DNA of 64,000 nucleotides from Mycolicibacterium palauense (lineage in GTDB: Bacteria > Actinomycetota > Actinomycetes > Mycobacteriales > Mycobacteriaceae): NCBI RefSeq assembly GCF_002592005.1, contig NZ_NVQF01000004.1:62001-126000 (forward strand), given 5' to 3'. This document shows, in pieces, positions 1 through 9,766 of this stretch (positions are counted from its first letter, which is position 1; each line of letters opens with the position of its first letter). A program made the translations under genes and the position numbers. Below the pieces are notes generated by a model. It saw nothing but the letters and a program-made list of their open reading frames with translations, was not told the origin of the DNA and ran no database searches.

Positions 1-215
1 CCTTCGCTGCGCAGCGTCTCAACCAGAAAGGGAACCAGGCCCTCCATGACGATCGACAGCGGCGCATGCGCGGCCAGCGACGTGTCGACGTTGTAGTTGC
101 CGACGTGGATGGCGACCCGGATCTGCTCGGGGACGGCCTGGACCGGTGCACCCGCGCTCTCGGGCTGCCGACCGGGATCGACCGGCAGCGACTCGACCGG
201 TAAGACGACTGACAT
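1..215 (-). CDS. eccD: EccD, ESX inner-membrane channel subunit (N-terminal fragment)
   Basis: The reading frame opens at an ATG (213-215) behind a good ribosome site (AAGGGAG) and runs off the left edge; 71 residues are visible. After a short Pro-rich leader comes IRVAIHVGNYNVDTSLAAHAP, with the spacing of the ubiquitin-like cytosolic domain that opens EccD proteins. EccD normally follows this domain with eleven membrane helices, which lie outside the window. It starts 18 nt after the EspI-like gene, so it is the last visible gene of the ESX operon. The family call rests on domain feel plus position (the ESX-2 order is espG, ATPase, eccD). Confidence 0.8.
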   Translation of the reverse strand, partial: MSVVLPVESLPVDPGRQPESAGAPVQAVPEQIRVAIHVGNYNVDTSLAAHAPLSIVMEGLVPFLVETLRSE

Positions 216-233
216 GTGTTGTCTCCCTTGACC

Positions 234-1784
234 TTAGCTCGCGACGGCTACCGGGGCCGGCGGCTGGGGCACCGAGAAGTCGTCGGCCAGCGTCGCCGCG
301 AGGTCCTCGAAGTCTCGGCGGGTCTTCTTCTTCAGCTTGTCCAGGTCGACGCTGAGACCCTCGTCGAGGTGCGGATCGAACGGGATGTGATGCAGCTTGA
401 GCTGCTGCCGGGCCAGCACCGTCGTCAGCGCCTTCATGTCCAGCCGCGTGTTGGCCGTCGTCTCGTTGACCACCAGCACCGTGCGCGCCAGCAATCCCTC
501 GTAACCGTGATTGCGCAGCCAGTCGATGGCCTGGCCGGCCTTGAACGCCCCCGGCGCAGACGCTTCCACAAGCAGCGCAAGGGCATTGGACTTGTCCAGC
601 ATCTCGCGGACCACATGCGAGTTCAGCGCCTTGTCCCCGTCCCACAGCAGCATGCTGTAGTAGTGCGAGGCGATCTCGTAGACGTCGCGGATGTCCTCGG
701 GCACCAGCACCCGCTCACCGTCGGGCCGCCAGCCGTTGGCCAGCACGTGCAGATCGGTCTCGGTCGTCGACAGGAACCGCTGCACCTGGTCGTGCTGACG
801 CAGATCGTTGGATTCGGTGTCGAGCATCTCCATCATCGACAGGTTCCGCGGATGCACCGCAGTCCGCAGCGGCAGATCGCCGGCATCGGGATCGGCATCC
901 ACGGCGATGACTCCATCGGCGCGGATCGAGGAGAACACCTGCCCCAACGTGGCGGTCACCGTGGTCTTGCCGGCACCGCCCTTGAGCGTGAGCACGGCGA
1001 CGGCGTACATCGAGTCCTTCGGGGCGCGGATGCGCTTGTAGACCTCCCGGCGCCGACTCTCCTTCTTGCCCGGTTTGAGCTTGAACCCGCTCTTGTTCAG
1101 CGCCCCGCGCCATCCGGTGTTGGCCACCGGCGTGCGCTCCTCGTTGGCGGTCTGGATGAGGTCCTGCCGAATGCCGGCTGAGGCAGCCTGAATCGGCGCG
1201 CTGGGACGGCGGTACTGATCCGCCTCGACGCCACGGCCCGTGGCAGCCTCGCGATCGGGCACCGCCTGACGTACCCGACCCTGGTCGGAGGTGACCGGGA
1301 TCTGCTGGGTGACGTCGGGCGCCTGGTACTGCTCGGCCTGGGGTTGCTGCGGACGCCGCGGGGCCATCTGCGGGCCCTGATGTTGACCCTGGGGCGCCGC
1401 GGAGGGCTGCCCCCAGGGCTGCCCCGGCGAGGCACCCCACTGCTGGCCGGCGTTGGTGAAACGCTGATCGGGCTGCTGCGACGCACCGTTGGTGGCACGC
1501 GTCGGCGTGGCCGGCGCACCCCACGGGGGCTGCGACGTCGACGCTGCGCGCTCGCCGTTGAAGCCGCGCTCACCGGCGGGCGCCGGCGGGGCTGGGGGCG
1601 CCGGCGGAACGCTGGGCCGCGCACCCCATTCGGAGGTGCTCGCGGGCGTGATGCTGGTGGCTGGCGGGCCGGGCAGTTCCTGCGGCGGGGCGGCGGGTTC
1701 CGATGGTGCGGACTGCGTAGGTTCTTCAGCACCCTCGGGCTCCGACCAGTGCCGGCCGTTACCGGTTTCCACGTTCTCGGCCAT
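234..1784 (-). CDS. EspI-like ESX-associated MinD/ParA-type ATPase
   Basis: 516 residues. The first roughly 170 are disordered and rich in Pro, Gln and Ala. The C-terminal half is a MinD/ParA-like P-loop ATPase with a deviant Walker A, KGGAGKTTV, near residue 270, and VIAVDADPD soon after. Cytosolic proteins of this design (EspI in ESX-1, Rv3888c in ESX-2) sit beside eccD and are thought to tune secretion to ATP state. I chose the ATG at 1784 (MAENVETG), which has a GAGAGGTGAG ribosome site, over an ATG 21 nt upstream. It lies between espG and eccD, as in ESX-2. Confidence 0.85.
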   Translation of the reverse strand: MAENVETGNGRHWSEPEGAEEPTQSAPSEPAAPPQELPGPPATSITPASTSEWGARPSVPPAPPAPPAPAGERGFNGERAASTSQPPWGAPATPTRATNGASQQPDQRFTNAGQQWGASPGQPWGQPSAAPQGQHQGPQMAPRRPQQPQAEQYQAPDVTQQIPVTSDQGRVRQAVPDREAATGRGVEADQYRRPSAPIQAASAGIRQDLIQTANEERTPVANTGWRGALNKSGFKLKPGKKESRRREVYKRIRAPKDSMYAVAVLTLKGGAGKTTVTATLGQVFSSIRADGVIAVDADPDAGDLPLRTAVHPRNLSMMEMLDTESNDLRQHDQVQRFLSTTETDLHVLANGWRPDGERVLVPEDIRDVYEIASHYYSMLLWDGDKALNSHVVREMLDKSNALALLVEASAPGAFKAGQAIDWLRNHGYEGLLARTVLVVNETTANTRLDMKALTTVLARQQLKLHHIPFDPHLDEGLSVDLDKLKKKTRRDFEDLAATLADDFSVPQPPAPVAVAS

Positions 1785-1966
1785 TCGGCTCACCTCTCCC
1801 CGCAAAATCTGACGGTGTGACCGGGCAGTGTTCCGGTCGTTTGACTGCTGACGCCTTGGGTTCTCTGCAAGACCATTGTCCTAGCGTTCACCAGCACACT
1901 AGCGCACTAAATCGGCCGAACTCGTGGCCGAAGACCCTCATTTTCCTGCACTGATGCACCGGCCTG

Positions 1967-2821
1967 TCAGTCCTGGTCACTACGGGCAGCGAACCAGTCT
2001 CTACTCGGGGTCAGCTGCACCAGATCGGCCATGGCAGCGCGGAATCGCGTGAAGGTTCCGGGACCGAAAGTCACCCACAGGCGGGAACGTGGCCCGTGCC
2101 CGCCCACCGCGGACACCACCCGCCCGAACGAGGTGTCGGCCACCATCACACCGGCTTTGGTGTCGACGGTTTGGATGCCCCGGTTCTCCCGCATGACGAT
2201 CTCGCAGCGCTGCCCGCTGTAGGCCGACACCTCGTTGAGGATCTTCGCGGTCTGCACGTCGACGCCCAGCTCCCCGCGCAGGGTGCGCAGCATGTCTCCC
2301 GGAGTCGAGGCCGCCGACAGTTCGGCGACCTGATCCAGGGGGAACGTCACCGGCTCGAACTCCGCGGGCTGCGGCGCCAGCACTTCGGGGGACTCGCGCA
2401 TCGCAGACCAGATCGGGGTCGACACCACGTCGTCGAGAGAGTTCGTGGTCGACCACACCGCCTGCACGACCAGTTCGTCGTTGCGGCGCATCGCCATCAC
2501 GTGCGTCTCGCCGCGACGGGCGACCACCGCGCGGCGCATGCGATCGTTCTGCATCCCCCGCAGCGTGACCTCCATGTCGGGGCGCTCCAGCACCCGCATC
2601 CACGACGCCAGCGTGGGATCTACGTCGCCGTCGAGATCGATCAGCCCCGACTCGACGAGCAGAGGAACGGTCTCGTCGTCGACGCGGGCCTGGTCCTCGG
2701 GATAGTAGACATTGTTCATCAGGGCCAGCACCGGCGGCAGGCTGTCGATGTCCATCAACCGCTTGACGAACAGCGCCGAGTCGACGCTCAAGTGCGCTGC
2801 AGCCAGAATGTCGCGTGCCAT
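1967..2821 (-). CDS. espG: EspG-family PE/PPE chaperone
   Basis: 284 residues starting MARDILAAAHLSVDSALFV. Length and pattern fit EspG, the cytosolic chaperone that binds the tip of the PPE partner of a PE-PPE dimer and delivers it to the same ESX system. It follows the two small esx genes and precedes the EspI-like gene, as in ESX-2. An in-frame start 102 nt upstream exists, but the upstream segment looks non-coding, so the ATG at 2821 was preferred; its ribosome site is weak. Confidence 0.85.
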   Translation of the reverse strand: MARDILAAAHLSVDSALFVKRLMDIDSLPPVLALMNNVYYPEDQARVDDETVPLLVESGLIDLDGDVDPTLASWMRVLERPDMEVTLRGMQNDRMRRAVVARRGETHVMAMRRNDELVVQAVWSTTNSLDDVVSTPIWSAMRESPEVLAPQPAEFEPVTFPLDQVAELSAASTPGDMLRTLRGELGVDVQTAKILNEVSAYSGQRCEIVMRENRGIQTVDTKAGVMVADTSFGRVVSAVGGHGPRSRLWVTFGPGTFTRFRAAMADLVQLTPSRDWFAARSDQD

Positions 2822-2966
2822 AACCGCGAATGCTACCGGCCGGGCGGCCTCACTATCCTTGCACAGCAGACCTTTTCGACGCCATCCATCCGGGTTAGAT
2901 ACAGCAAGGCGCCCCGACCCCACCAGCAGTGGACTCGGGGCGCCCTCGCGCGCGGAGGCGAGGCGC

Positions 2967-3263
2967 TTAGGGGTACTGCTTCATCATCTGGAGCTCGTTG
3001 GTCCCCATCTCCGAGGCTCCGCGGCTGTAGGCCAGACCACCGCGGCTGGTGACCTCGATGGTGTCCTGCTGGGTGTGCTGGAACTTGGTGAAGCTCTCTT
3101 CGAACACCATGGCGGTGTCACCGGTGAAGCTGCCCAGCAGGGTCTGCTTGTTGGCGACCCCTGCGTCGAGCAGACTCTGTGCGACGGTGCCGCACTGCTG
3201 AATCTGCTGGGCGATGGACTCCATCAGCGGATAGTTGTAGTAAACGTCGTCAGCTCCGGGCAT
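2967..3263 (-). CDS. WXG100-like Esx protein (second of pair)
   Basis: 98 residues, all helical in character, the size of EsxA/EsxB proteins. The classical WxG turn is replaced by FTG (residues about 46-48), as in several ESX-2 and plasmid ESX pairs. Such proteins form a four-helix-bundle heterodimer and are exported by the adjacent ESX machine. It lies 48 nt downstream of the partner esx gene and just upstream of espG. There is no clear YxxxD/E signal in its tail, suggesting the partner protein or the PE supplies the signal. Confidence 0.85.
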   Translation of the reverse strand: MPGADDVYYNYPLMESIAQQIQQCGTVAQSLLDAGVANKQTLLGSFTGDTAMVFEESFTKFQHTQQDTIEVTSRGGLAYSRGASEMGTNELQMMKQYP

Positions 3264-3311
3264 TTTCTTATCTCCTTGCGGTTCAGTGGGTTTCAGGCGG
3301 TCGGGAGGCGA

Positions 3312-3641
3312 TCAGTGGAACGGGTTGACCACGCCGGTGATCTGCTGGAAGTCGGCGGCGGCCGAGGCTTCCTGCGCGTCGGTCGAGCCGATGCCGAAGT
3401 GCAGCGCCTCACGGATCGAGTCCAGCACTTGGTTGTTGGTGACCGCGGTCTGATGGATGTCGCTGAGCCAGACCTGGAACGACTGGCTCATCTGGCCGCG
3501 GTTGGCGGCCATCGCCGAGTCCGCGATGGTCATCAACTGCTTGTTGTTCGCCTGGGCCGAGTCGACGAGCCCCTGGAAGCTGGCTGTCTGGGCGGCCTGA
3601 ACGGCCATGTCCATGCTGAACGGTGAGCCACTACCGGCCAT
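3312..3641 (-). CDS. WXG100-like Esx protein (first of pair)
   Basis: 109 residues beginning MAGSGSPFSMDMAVQ. Helical hairpin with SFQVW at the position of the WxG turn, so this is a divergent member. Expected to pair with the Esx protein encoded next. The ATG at 3641 follows GGAG; an in-frame ATG 48 nt upstream reads through sequence that looks like leader. It lies between the PPE gene and the second esx gene, the standard ESX arrangement. Confidence 0.83.
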   Translation of the reverse strand: MAGSGSPFSMDMAVQAAQTASFQGLVDSAQANNKQLMTIADSAMAANRGQMSQSFQVWLSDIHQTAVTNNQVLDSIREALHFGIGSTDAQEASAAADFQQITGVVNPFH

Positions 3642-3752
3642 GAGTATCTCCATTTCTGTTGGTGGTAGACATGCCGCTCCTGGACTCACACGCCACCGTG
3701 GCGCGCCGCGCTCCGAACAGCCTTGAGCGCAAGTGTGGGGGGAAGCCCGCCA

Positions 3753-5090
3753 TCAGCTGGCCTCCTTCTCGTCATCAGTCTCTCGTCCGGCGACCAGCGC
3801 GCCGGCTGTCACCGTTTCCTCATCCGCGGGGACGTTGCCCCACATCGGAATGAGTTCGGTGTCGGGTCGTTTGACGGTCGCGGACTTCTCGTCGTCGCGA
3901 CGGCGCGCACCGTGCATCGGCATGCCCGATCCGCCGGGACGCGCTGCGGCGCCGCCACTGGGCGATGCCGGCGCCTGCGGCGGCGCCGACCCTGGCATGG
4001 CGCCGTCCCATCCACTCGGAAACCGGAATCCCGTTGAGGCACCGGACAATCCCGCCAGATTCGGCACTCGAATCGCACTGGCCAGGCCGGCGCCGCCGCC
4101 GGTACTGCCGGCGAGCCGGTCCAGGGTCGACGAGGAGGCTTGGGTGTCGAAGAATCCCGGATTGTCGAGGCGGTGCTCGGGGGACACTTGGCTCATCAGG
4201 TTGCCGATCTGCGATCCGAACTGCTGACCCATCTGCTGGGCCTGCTGCGCGGCCTGCTGGGGGATCTGCATCACCTGCTGCCCGGCCTGCGCGGCCTGCT
4301 GGGGGATCTGCTGAACCAACTGCTGAGCCATCTGGTTTTCCATCTGACGCTGCACGTTGCCTTCACGGAAACGTGTCACGGCGGCCTGCGCCTCGGCCTT
4401 CTGCGCTCCCTGTCCCACTCGCTGCACCATCGCTTCGGCCTGAGCCATCCCGATGCCGAGTTTGCTTTTCATCACCGACGCCAGGTTCTGCGCTTTCGCT
4501 GCCTGCAGTCGCACGCGATCTGTGGCCGCCATGGCCGCGCCGATAGCCTGGTTGATCACCGAGGGGAAACTCGTCGGCATCGACAGCGGGGGCAGCTTGG
4601 CGAACGGGTCGTAGCTGGTATTGGCCACCGTCTGCGCCAGATAGTTGGTCTGCACCGCGATGTCGCGCATCCACATCTCGATGTACTGGCCTTCCTTGAC
4701 CCCGATCGGGATGGTGTTCATTCCCAGGAAGTTGGTGGCGTGCAGCGTAGCGGTCGTGACGCGGTTCTCCACGATCTCGACCATTTGCGCCATGGTCGTG
4801 TAGGCCTCGGTGAACGCGGCGGCCTGCGCCGCGGTCCTCGCCCCGGAGGTGATGATCTGAGCCTGCAGGAGTCGGTTGACGATGATGAACCGCATGACGG
4901 TGGCCTGCATGGCCTGCGCCGCCGGGCCCTGCCAGGACGCCGACAGGTAGGCCAACATCGCGGTGAGCCGGTCGATGGAGACCTCGTAGGCGGTCGCGGC
5001 GGCGGCGAACTCCGTCGACGCGGCAGTCATGGGGGCCGCACCGGCCCCGGACATCAGGCGGCCGGTGATCACCTCAGGAGGGCCGAACAA
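3753..5090 (-). CDS. PPE protein
   Basis: 445 residues. The N-terminus has the PPE signature (MFGPPEVITGRLMSGAGAAPM region), and the WxG of the PPE fold is SASWQGPAA near residue 53. The PPE domain spans about 1-175. The remainder is rich in Gln, Ala and Met (many QQA and QMG runs, residues about 225-300), then a Pro/Gly-rich region and an acidic tail. Start is TTG at 5090 behind GAGAGGGGG; no in-frame ATG is available. It should dimerise with the upstream PE, bind EspG, and be secreted by this ESX. Confidence 0.9.
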   Translation of the reverse strand: MFGPPEVITGRLMSGAGAAPMTAASTEFAAAATAYEVSIDRLTAMLAYLSASWQGPAAQAMQATVMRFIIVNRLLQAQIITSGARTAAQAAAFTEAYTTMAQMVEIVENRVTTATLHATNFLGMNTIPIGVKEGQYIEMWMRDIAVQTNYLAQTVANTSYDPFAKLPPLSMPTSFPSVINQAIGAAMAATDRVRLQAAKAQNLASVMKSKLGIGMAQAEAMVQRVGQGAQKAEAQAAVTRFREGNVQRQMENQMAQQLVQQIPQQAAQAGQQVMQIPQQAAQQAQQMGQQFGSQIGNLMSQVSPEHRLDNPGFFDTQASSSTLDRLAGSTGGGAGLASAIRVPNLAGLSGASTGFRFPSGWDGAMPGSAPPQAPASPSGGAAARPGGSGMPMHGARRRDDEKSATVKRPDTELIPMWGNVPADEETVTAGALVAGRETDDEKEAS

Positions 5091-5141
5091 AGCGTGCCCC
5101 CTCTCTGACGCCCTCGGTCATGATCGTGATCGCCGCCCCGG

Positions 5142-5438
5142 TTACAGGAACTGCGTGCTGTTGGCGGCGTCGACGGTGGTGTAGCTGGCATCGGTGATGC
5201 CCAGGGTCCCGGCGAAGCGCGCCAACTCCAGGAAGCCGAGCATCGACGTGCCGAGCAGGTCAGCCGCGTGGGCACTGGTATTAGCGGTGGCCAGCGCGGA
5301 TGCCTCATCGGTGCCCGCCGGTGCGGGCGCCATGATGACGGGGGCTCCCCCGTCGATGACGGCGGCGGTGGTGGCGGCGTTACTCACCACGTCGGCGACG
5401 CTGGCCATCATGACCGATGACGAAACATTGGTGATCAC
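5142..5438 (-). CDS. PE-family protein
   Basis: About 98 residues. It lies directly upstream of the PPE gene and has the helical PE fold followed by YTTVD near the C-terminus, which fits the YxxxD/E type VII secretion signal. The canonical PE dipeptide near the N-terminus is not obvious, so it is a divergent member. I prefer GTG at 5438, spaced 7 nt from GTGAGG, over TTG at 5444. It is probably the first gene of the PE-PPE-esx-esx-espG segment: a palindromic element lies 46-67 bp upstream. Confidence 0.8.
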   Translation of the reverse strand: MITNVSSSVMMASVADVVSNAATTAAVIDGGAPVIMAPAPAGTDEASALATANTSAHAADLLGTSMLGFLELARFAGTLGITDASYTTVDAANSTQFL

Positions 5439-5483
5439 TAGCAAACCTCACTTCCCCGATGCCGCACGTGGCGCTGTGCCGGC

Positions 5484-5505
5484 AATATTACCTGTGATGG
5501 TAAAT
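5484..5505. promoter_or_regulatory. Palindromic element upstream of PE gene
   Basis: ATTACC and GGTAAAT arms separated by 6 bp in the gap between eccC and PE. A similar N6-spaced palindrome stands upstream of the whiB-like gene (14141-14165), and related direct repeats stand upstream of two exported-protein genes. Likely operator; the binder is unknown. Confidence 0.45.
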
Positions 5506-5584
5506 CTCCCCAATAGCATACCGCCACCGGTGAGTACTGGTGTCGCACTTTTTCCTGCTCGCGAGCCCTGCGGACGGTCCGACA

Positions 5585-8500
5585 TCAGTCGCCCAGATTG
5601 TCGTCGTCGCTGTAGCGGATTCCCGACCAGGCGCATTGAATGCGCCCCGAGCGCGCTACCGCCGCTTCGACGTAGCGGGCCCGGCCGGGGATGCCGAAGC
5701 TCTCGAACTTATGGTCCCCGATCTGCCCGTCGTGCTTGTTGCCCGAGAGCATCACGGTCGGAACGGCGTCGTTGATCATGCGCTTGAGGATCGGGTCGCG
5801 GTTGATCGCCATGTAGAAGTCCTCCGCTGCCCGCGCCAGCACGAAGTGCCACCCCTGGGCCAGAGGCTCGTTCTCGACCTGCGGCAGCATCTTGAAAATC
5901 TTCGGCGTCTCGGCCAGATTCCGGGTGTTGGCGAACAGGTGGTAGTCGTCGACGACAACGAAAACGTCCGGCCCGCTCCACCACGACCGGGCAGCCCGTG
6001 TCTCGGCGTCGATGTTCGGCGGCAGCGCGCGCCCGGCGATGTCGTAGGTCTCCCACAACCTGGACACCGCGGCGATGAACTCGTCCTCGGTGGCGACGTA
6101 GGCGAACAGGTTGTTGTCACTGATCTTGCCCAGGTGCCTACGGCGCGGGTCGACGAAGATCACCGCCGCCTCGTCCACACCCCGCGGGAACCGGCGGGTG
6201 AGACCGTCGTAGAACGAGCCGACCGCCTCGCTCTTGCCGGATTTGGCGTTGCCCACGATCAACAGGTGCGGCTCCCGCCACATCTCGGCGTACGCCGGCG
6301 TGAGCCGCTCCTCTTGAATACCGAAGGGGATGCGCATCTGCCGGCGCGGATCCCAGCGCCCGCTCTGCTCGATCGCCCTCTTGTCGGCCTCTTCGACCAA
6401 GGCTTCGAGTTGCCCGTGGGTGAACGACGTCGGCAGGGTTCGCAGCCGCTCGGCCGAGCTGGTGGCGAACTGCTCGGCGATCTGGCCGACCAGATCCCCC
6501 ATACCCTCGCTGATGGTGCTGCGGTCGTCGATCCCGTCGACGCGCGGCAGAGCCACCAACCCGTACAGCTCCGACCCCGCCACCAGGACGTGGCCGGGCT
6601 CCTTGCGCCGCTTCTTCGACAGCGCGTTGCTGATCCGCGAGAACTCCGTGTCCGAATGCAGCTCGACGATCCCCTTCATGTGGGGTTCGATACCGCGCAT
6701 CTCCACCACGCGCGCCGTCGACAAGACCAGGTGCACCCCGTAGTTGAGGGCACCCACGATCAGCGACTCGATCTCACTGCCGCGGAACTGCAGCACCTGC
6801 CCTTCGGCCACGGCCGCGTCCCAGCCGTCGATCATGATGTAGACGTCGCCGTAGCGGTCCTGGCGCAGCAACGGGTGGTCGGGGTTAGTGCGCAGCTTGC
6901 GGTATTCGGCCATGGTGCCGATCTTGTACTCGCGGAAGATCCGCTCGCGATCGCTGATCAGGGTCCGCACCTGGGCGATCATGCGGTTGATGGCGTCCGG
7001 CTCGGACCGGCCCGCCACACCACCCACGTGCGGCAGTTCGGCCAGCGGCCCCAGGCCGCCGCCGGCGTAGTCGACCAGATACATCTGCACCTGCTCGGGC
7101 GTGTTGTGCAAGGCCAGCGAGCAGGCCAGCGTCTTGATGGCCGTGGACTTGCCGGTCTGCGCACCACCGATGATGAGGATGTTCTGGTCGGTGGTGTCCA
7201 GAGTCCACACCGGCTGGGTGTGCTTGGCGGGGTCGTCGAACAGACCCATCGGCACCCTCAGCTTGGGCAGCGCGGTGTTGGCCGGAACCGACCACTGCTG
7301 CAGATCCGGTTCGACCTGATCGAGGGTCTTGACCTCCAGCGGCGGCAGCCACATCCGGTACGCCTGCGAGGCATCGGCCGCGCGCAGCCGCTCGACCACG
7401 GTGGTGAAGATCGTCGGCGCGTTCTCGAGTTCCTCTTCGGTGCGCTCGGGTTCGCTGACCACCTCGGCGGCGTTGGCTGGATCCTTGGGCAGCGGCGCCT
7501 CGATCGCGGTGAACGCCTGCGGACCGACGAATCCGCCTTCTTCGGAACGTGTTTGAGTCCGTTCCACGATGACTTCCGATGCCGGCGGGAAGTATGCGGC
7601 GCCGGTGAACCCCGCGTAGAACTGGGTCAGCTCACCGGCGCGATCACCGGCACTGCCCAGCAGAATGCCGTGACCGGGGGTCCCCGGCAGTCGGTAGGCG
7701 GCATCGGAGCTGTCGAGCAGCGCCCGCGACTCCTGCGCGGTCTGGGTCTTCAAGCCGATCTTGTAGCCGATGTTGGATTCCAGACCGCTCGTACGCCCGG
7801 AGATGTCGAGGTTCTGCGATGCGAACAGCAGGTAGATGCCCAGCGACCGCCCCACCCGGCCGATGCGCTTGAACAGATCGCCGTATTCGGGGTACTCGGC
7901 GAGCAGCTCGGCGAACTCGTCGATGATGACGAACAAAGACGGCAGCGGCGCCAGGTCCACGCCGCGCTCACGCAGCTGCTCGTAGTCGCGAATGTCCTTG
8001 ACGTCGTAGCGATTACTCAACTCGTCGGCCGAACGCAGGATCTGGAAGCGCCGCGCGATCTCACCCTCGATCATCTCGCTCATGCGCGTCACCAAGTGGG
8101 CCTCTTGCTCCATGTTGGTGATCACCGCACTGACGTGCGGCAGATCGCCCATTCCCAGGAACGTCGGGCCACCCTTGAAGTCGACGAGCAGCATGTTGAG
8201 CATGTCCGGCGAGTGCGAGACGCACCCGTTGACCACCAGGTTGCGCAGGAACTCCGACTTACCCGAGCCCGTCGTGCCCAGCAGCTGCCCGTGCGGTCCG
8301 GTGCCACCGTCGGCGGCCTGCTTGAGGTCCAGGTCCAAACGGTCACCGTTGGAGAGGAATCCGATCGGAATCCGCAGGCGCCGCTTGTCGCCGTAGCGGC
8401 TGATCGCGCTCCAGGTATCCATCGGATCCAGCGCGCCGGGATCGCGAACCCGCATCAGGGTGCCCCAGTCACGGCCGCGCTCGGACTGCTTGGCCTGCCG

Positions 8501-9766
8501 GCCCAGGCTCGTCAACGACGCCACCTCGAACTTGGCGAGCTGGCGGGCCATGGTGCGCGCGTCGATCAGCGAGATCTGATCGGCTACCGCGACTTTCGTC
8601 GGTTCGGCCAGCGGCTTGTCCGCCTCGGTGCGCCACACCGTGCGGTCGGCGTCGCAGCGCAACACGATGCCCTCCCGAGAGGTCAGCGCGTCCTCGGGCG
8701 GATTGACCATCAGCCACGTCACCCCGGCCCGCGGCTCGATCACCGAGTCGATGAGCTTGTCGGTGACCGCGGAGTCCACGACCACCAGCACGTGCCGGTA
8801 CTTGTCGTTGGTGAACTCGACGTGCGGGTCGAAGTTCATCATGAAGTCGATGATCTTGGCGGGGTCGTCCTCATCCTCACCGCCGACGTCGGCGGTCAGC
8901 GTCGACCAGTCCGAATACATCATCCGCGCGCTGCCGAGCCGGTCGAGCTTGAAGGGGTGCTGGGTGTGCGGCAGCCACTTCATCCACGACCACTGCGGCC
9001 CGTCCGGATCGTCGGTGAGCACAACCATCGCCAGGTTGTCGGGCCCGTGGGTGATCGCGGCGTGCAGCAGCATCGCCCGCAGCGTCCCCAGCGACACCTC
9101 CCGGTCCCCGGCGAACCCGACGACCGGAAAGCGTGCCGTCGCCAACGCCAACGGCATACCCGACACCGTGGAGTGGTGGCGCAGGAAGCGAACCGTCTGC
9201 ACCCAGCCGACCGGCTCCAGGAACTCCCCCGGCGGCGCCTCCGGAGCGACGATGCGCGCGGCCAACTCGACCTCCCCGAGCCCGTAACGCAGCGCGGTGA
9301 ATCCGTCGTTGGTGGGCGTCACCTCCCACATGCGTTCCGTACCAATCAGGCTCGGCAGCAACGTCGGATCGGGGAATGCGTGCTGCAACCCTTCGTGCAT
9401 GCTCAGGCCGCGGTCGAACACCTTCTCCCGCGTCACGCCCAGCCCGCGCGTCTGCGCCTTGCGGTCCGAGAGCAGCTGGGCGCGCGAGGTTCCGCCGCCG
9501 CCGCTCTGGCCGAACATCATCGTGCCCATCCCCATGAGCATGATCAGCGGGAACATCAGGAACATCGGGTTGAACCGCCCGGTGCGCATCATCATCGCGA
9601 CCATGCCGCCCAGCACCACCACCATCAGCAGCGGCACACCGATGGTGCGCAGCTTCGATACCGGCTCGCCCTCCTCGATCTCCTTGGGCGCGGGAACGTT
9701 GATCTCGTCACGCGAAATACGCGGCGGCGCAACCGGTGTGAACGGCCGATTGAAGCTGGTACGCAC
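5585..9766 (-). CDS. eccC: EccC, unsplit FtsK/SpoIIIE-type ESX motor ATPase
   Basis: 1393 residues. Two membrane helices (about 40-90) lead into three FtsK/SpoIIIE ATPase domains. Walker A motifs: GTTGSGKS near 495, GGAQTGKS near 867, GNAKSGKS near 1174. Walker B motifs: VIIDEFAE, IMIDGWDA and VVVDDYHL. This is the cytosolic motor that recognises substrates and drives ESX export. In ESX-1 the protein is split into Ca and Cb; here it is fused, as in ESX-2 to ESX-5 and plasmid systems. The GTG start overlaps the eccB stop (TAGTG), with ribosome site AAAGGAG inside eccB, so translation is coupled. Confidence 0.97.
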   Translation of the reverse strand: MRTSFNRPFTPVAPPRISRDEINVPAPKEIEEGEPVSKLRTIGVPLLMVVVLGGMVAMMMRTGRFNPMFLMFPLIMLMGMGTMMFGQSGGGGTSRAQLLSDRKAQTRGLGVTREKVFDRGLSMHEGLQHAFPDPTLLPSLIGTERMWEVTPTNDGFTALRYGLGEVELAARIVAPEAPPGEFLEPVGWVQTVRFLRHHSTVSGMPLALATARFPVVGFAGDREVSLGTLRAMLLHAAITHGPDNLAMVVLTDDPDGPQWSWMKWLPHTQHPFKLDRLGSARMMYSDWSTLTADVGGEDEDDPAKIIDFMMNFDPHVEFTNDKYRHVLVVVDSAVTDKLIDSVIEPRAGVTWLMVNPPEDALTSREGIVLRCDADRTVWRTEADKPLAEPTKVAVADQISLIDARTMARQLAKFEVASLTSLGRQAKQSERGRDWGTLMRVRDPGALDPMDTWSAISRYGDKRRLRIPIGFLSNGDRLDLDLKQAADGGTGPHGQLLGTTGSGKSEFLRNLVVNGCVSHSPDMLNMLLVDFKGGPTFLGMGDLPHVSAVITNMEQEAHLVTRMSEMIEGEIARRFQILRSADELSNRYDVKDIRDYEQLRERGVDLAPLPSLFVIIDEFAELLAEYPEYGDLFKRIGRVGRSLGIYLLFASQNLDISGRTSGLESNIGYKIGLKTQTAQESRALLDSSDAAYRLPGTPGHGILLGSAGDRAGELTQFYAGFTGAAYFPPASEVIVERTQTRSEEGGFVGPQAFTAIEAPLPKDPANAAEVVSEPERTEEELENAPTIFTTVVERLRAADASQAYRMWLPPLEVKTLDQVEPDLQQWSVPANTALPKLRVPMGLFDDPAKHTQPVWTLDTTDQNILIIGGAQTGKSTAIKTLACSLALHNTPEQVQMYLVDYAGGGLGPLAELPHVGGVAGRSEPDAINRMIAQVRTLISDRERIFREYKIGTMAEYRKLRTNPDHPLLRQDRYGDVYIMIDGWDAAVAEGQVLQFRGSEIESLIVGALNYGVHLVLSTARVVEMRGIEPHMKGIVELHSDTEFSRISNALSKKRRKEPGHVLVAGSELYGLVALPRVDGIDDRSTISEGMGDLVGQIAEQFATSSAERLRTLPTSFTHGQLEALVEEADKRAIEQSGRWDPRRQMRIPFGIQEERLTPAYAEMWREPHLLIVGNAKSGKSEAVGSFYDGLTRRFPRGVDEAAVIFVDPRRRHLGKISDNNLFAYVATEDEFIAAVSRLWETYDIAGRALPPNIDAETRAARSWWSGPDVFVVVDDYHLFANTRNLAETPKIFKMLPQVENEPLAQGWHFVLARAAEDFYMAINRDPILKRMINDAVPTVMLSGNKHDGQIGDHKFESFGIPGRARYVEAAVARSGRIQCAWSGIRYSDDDNLGD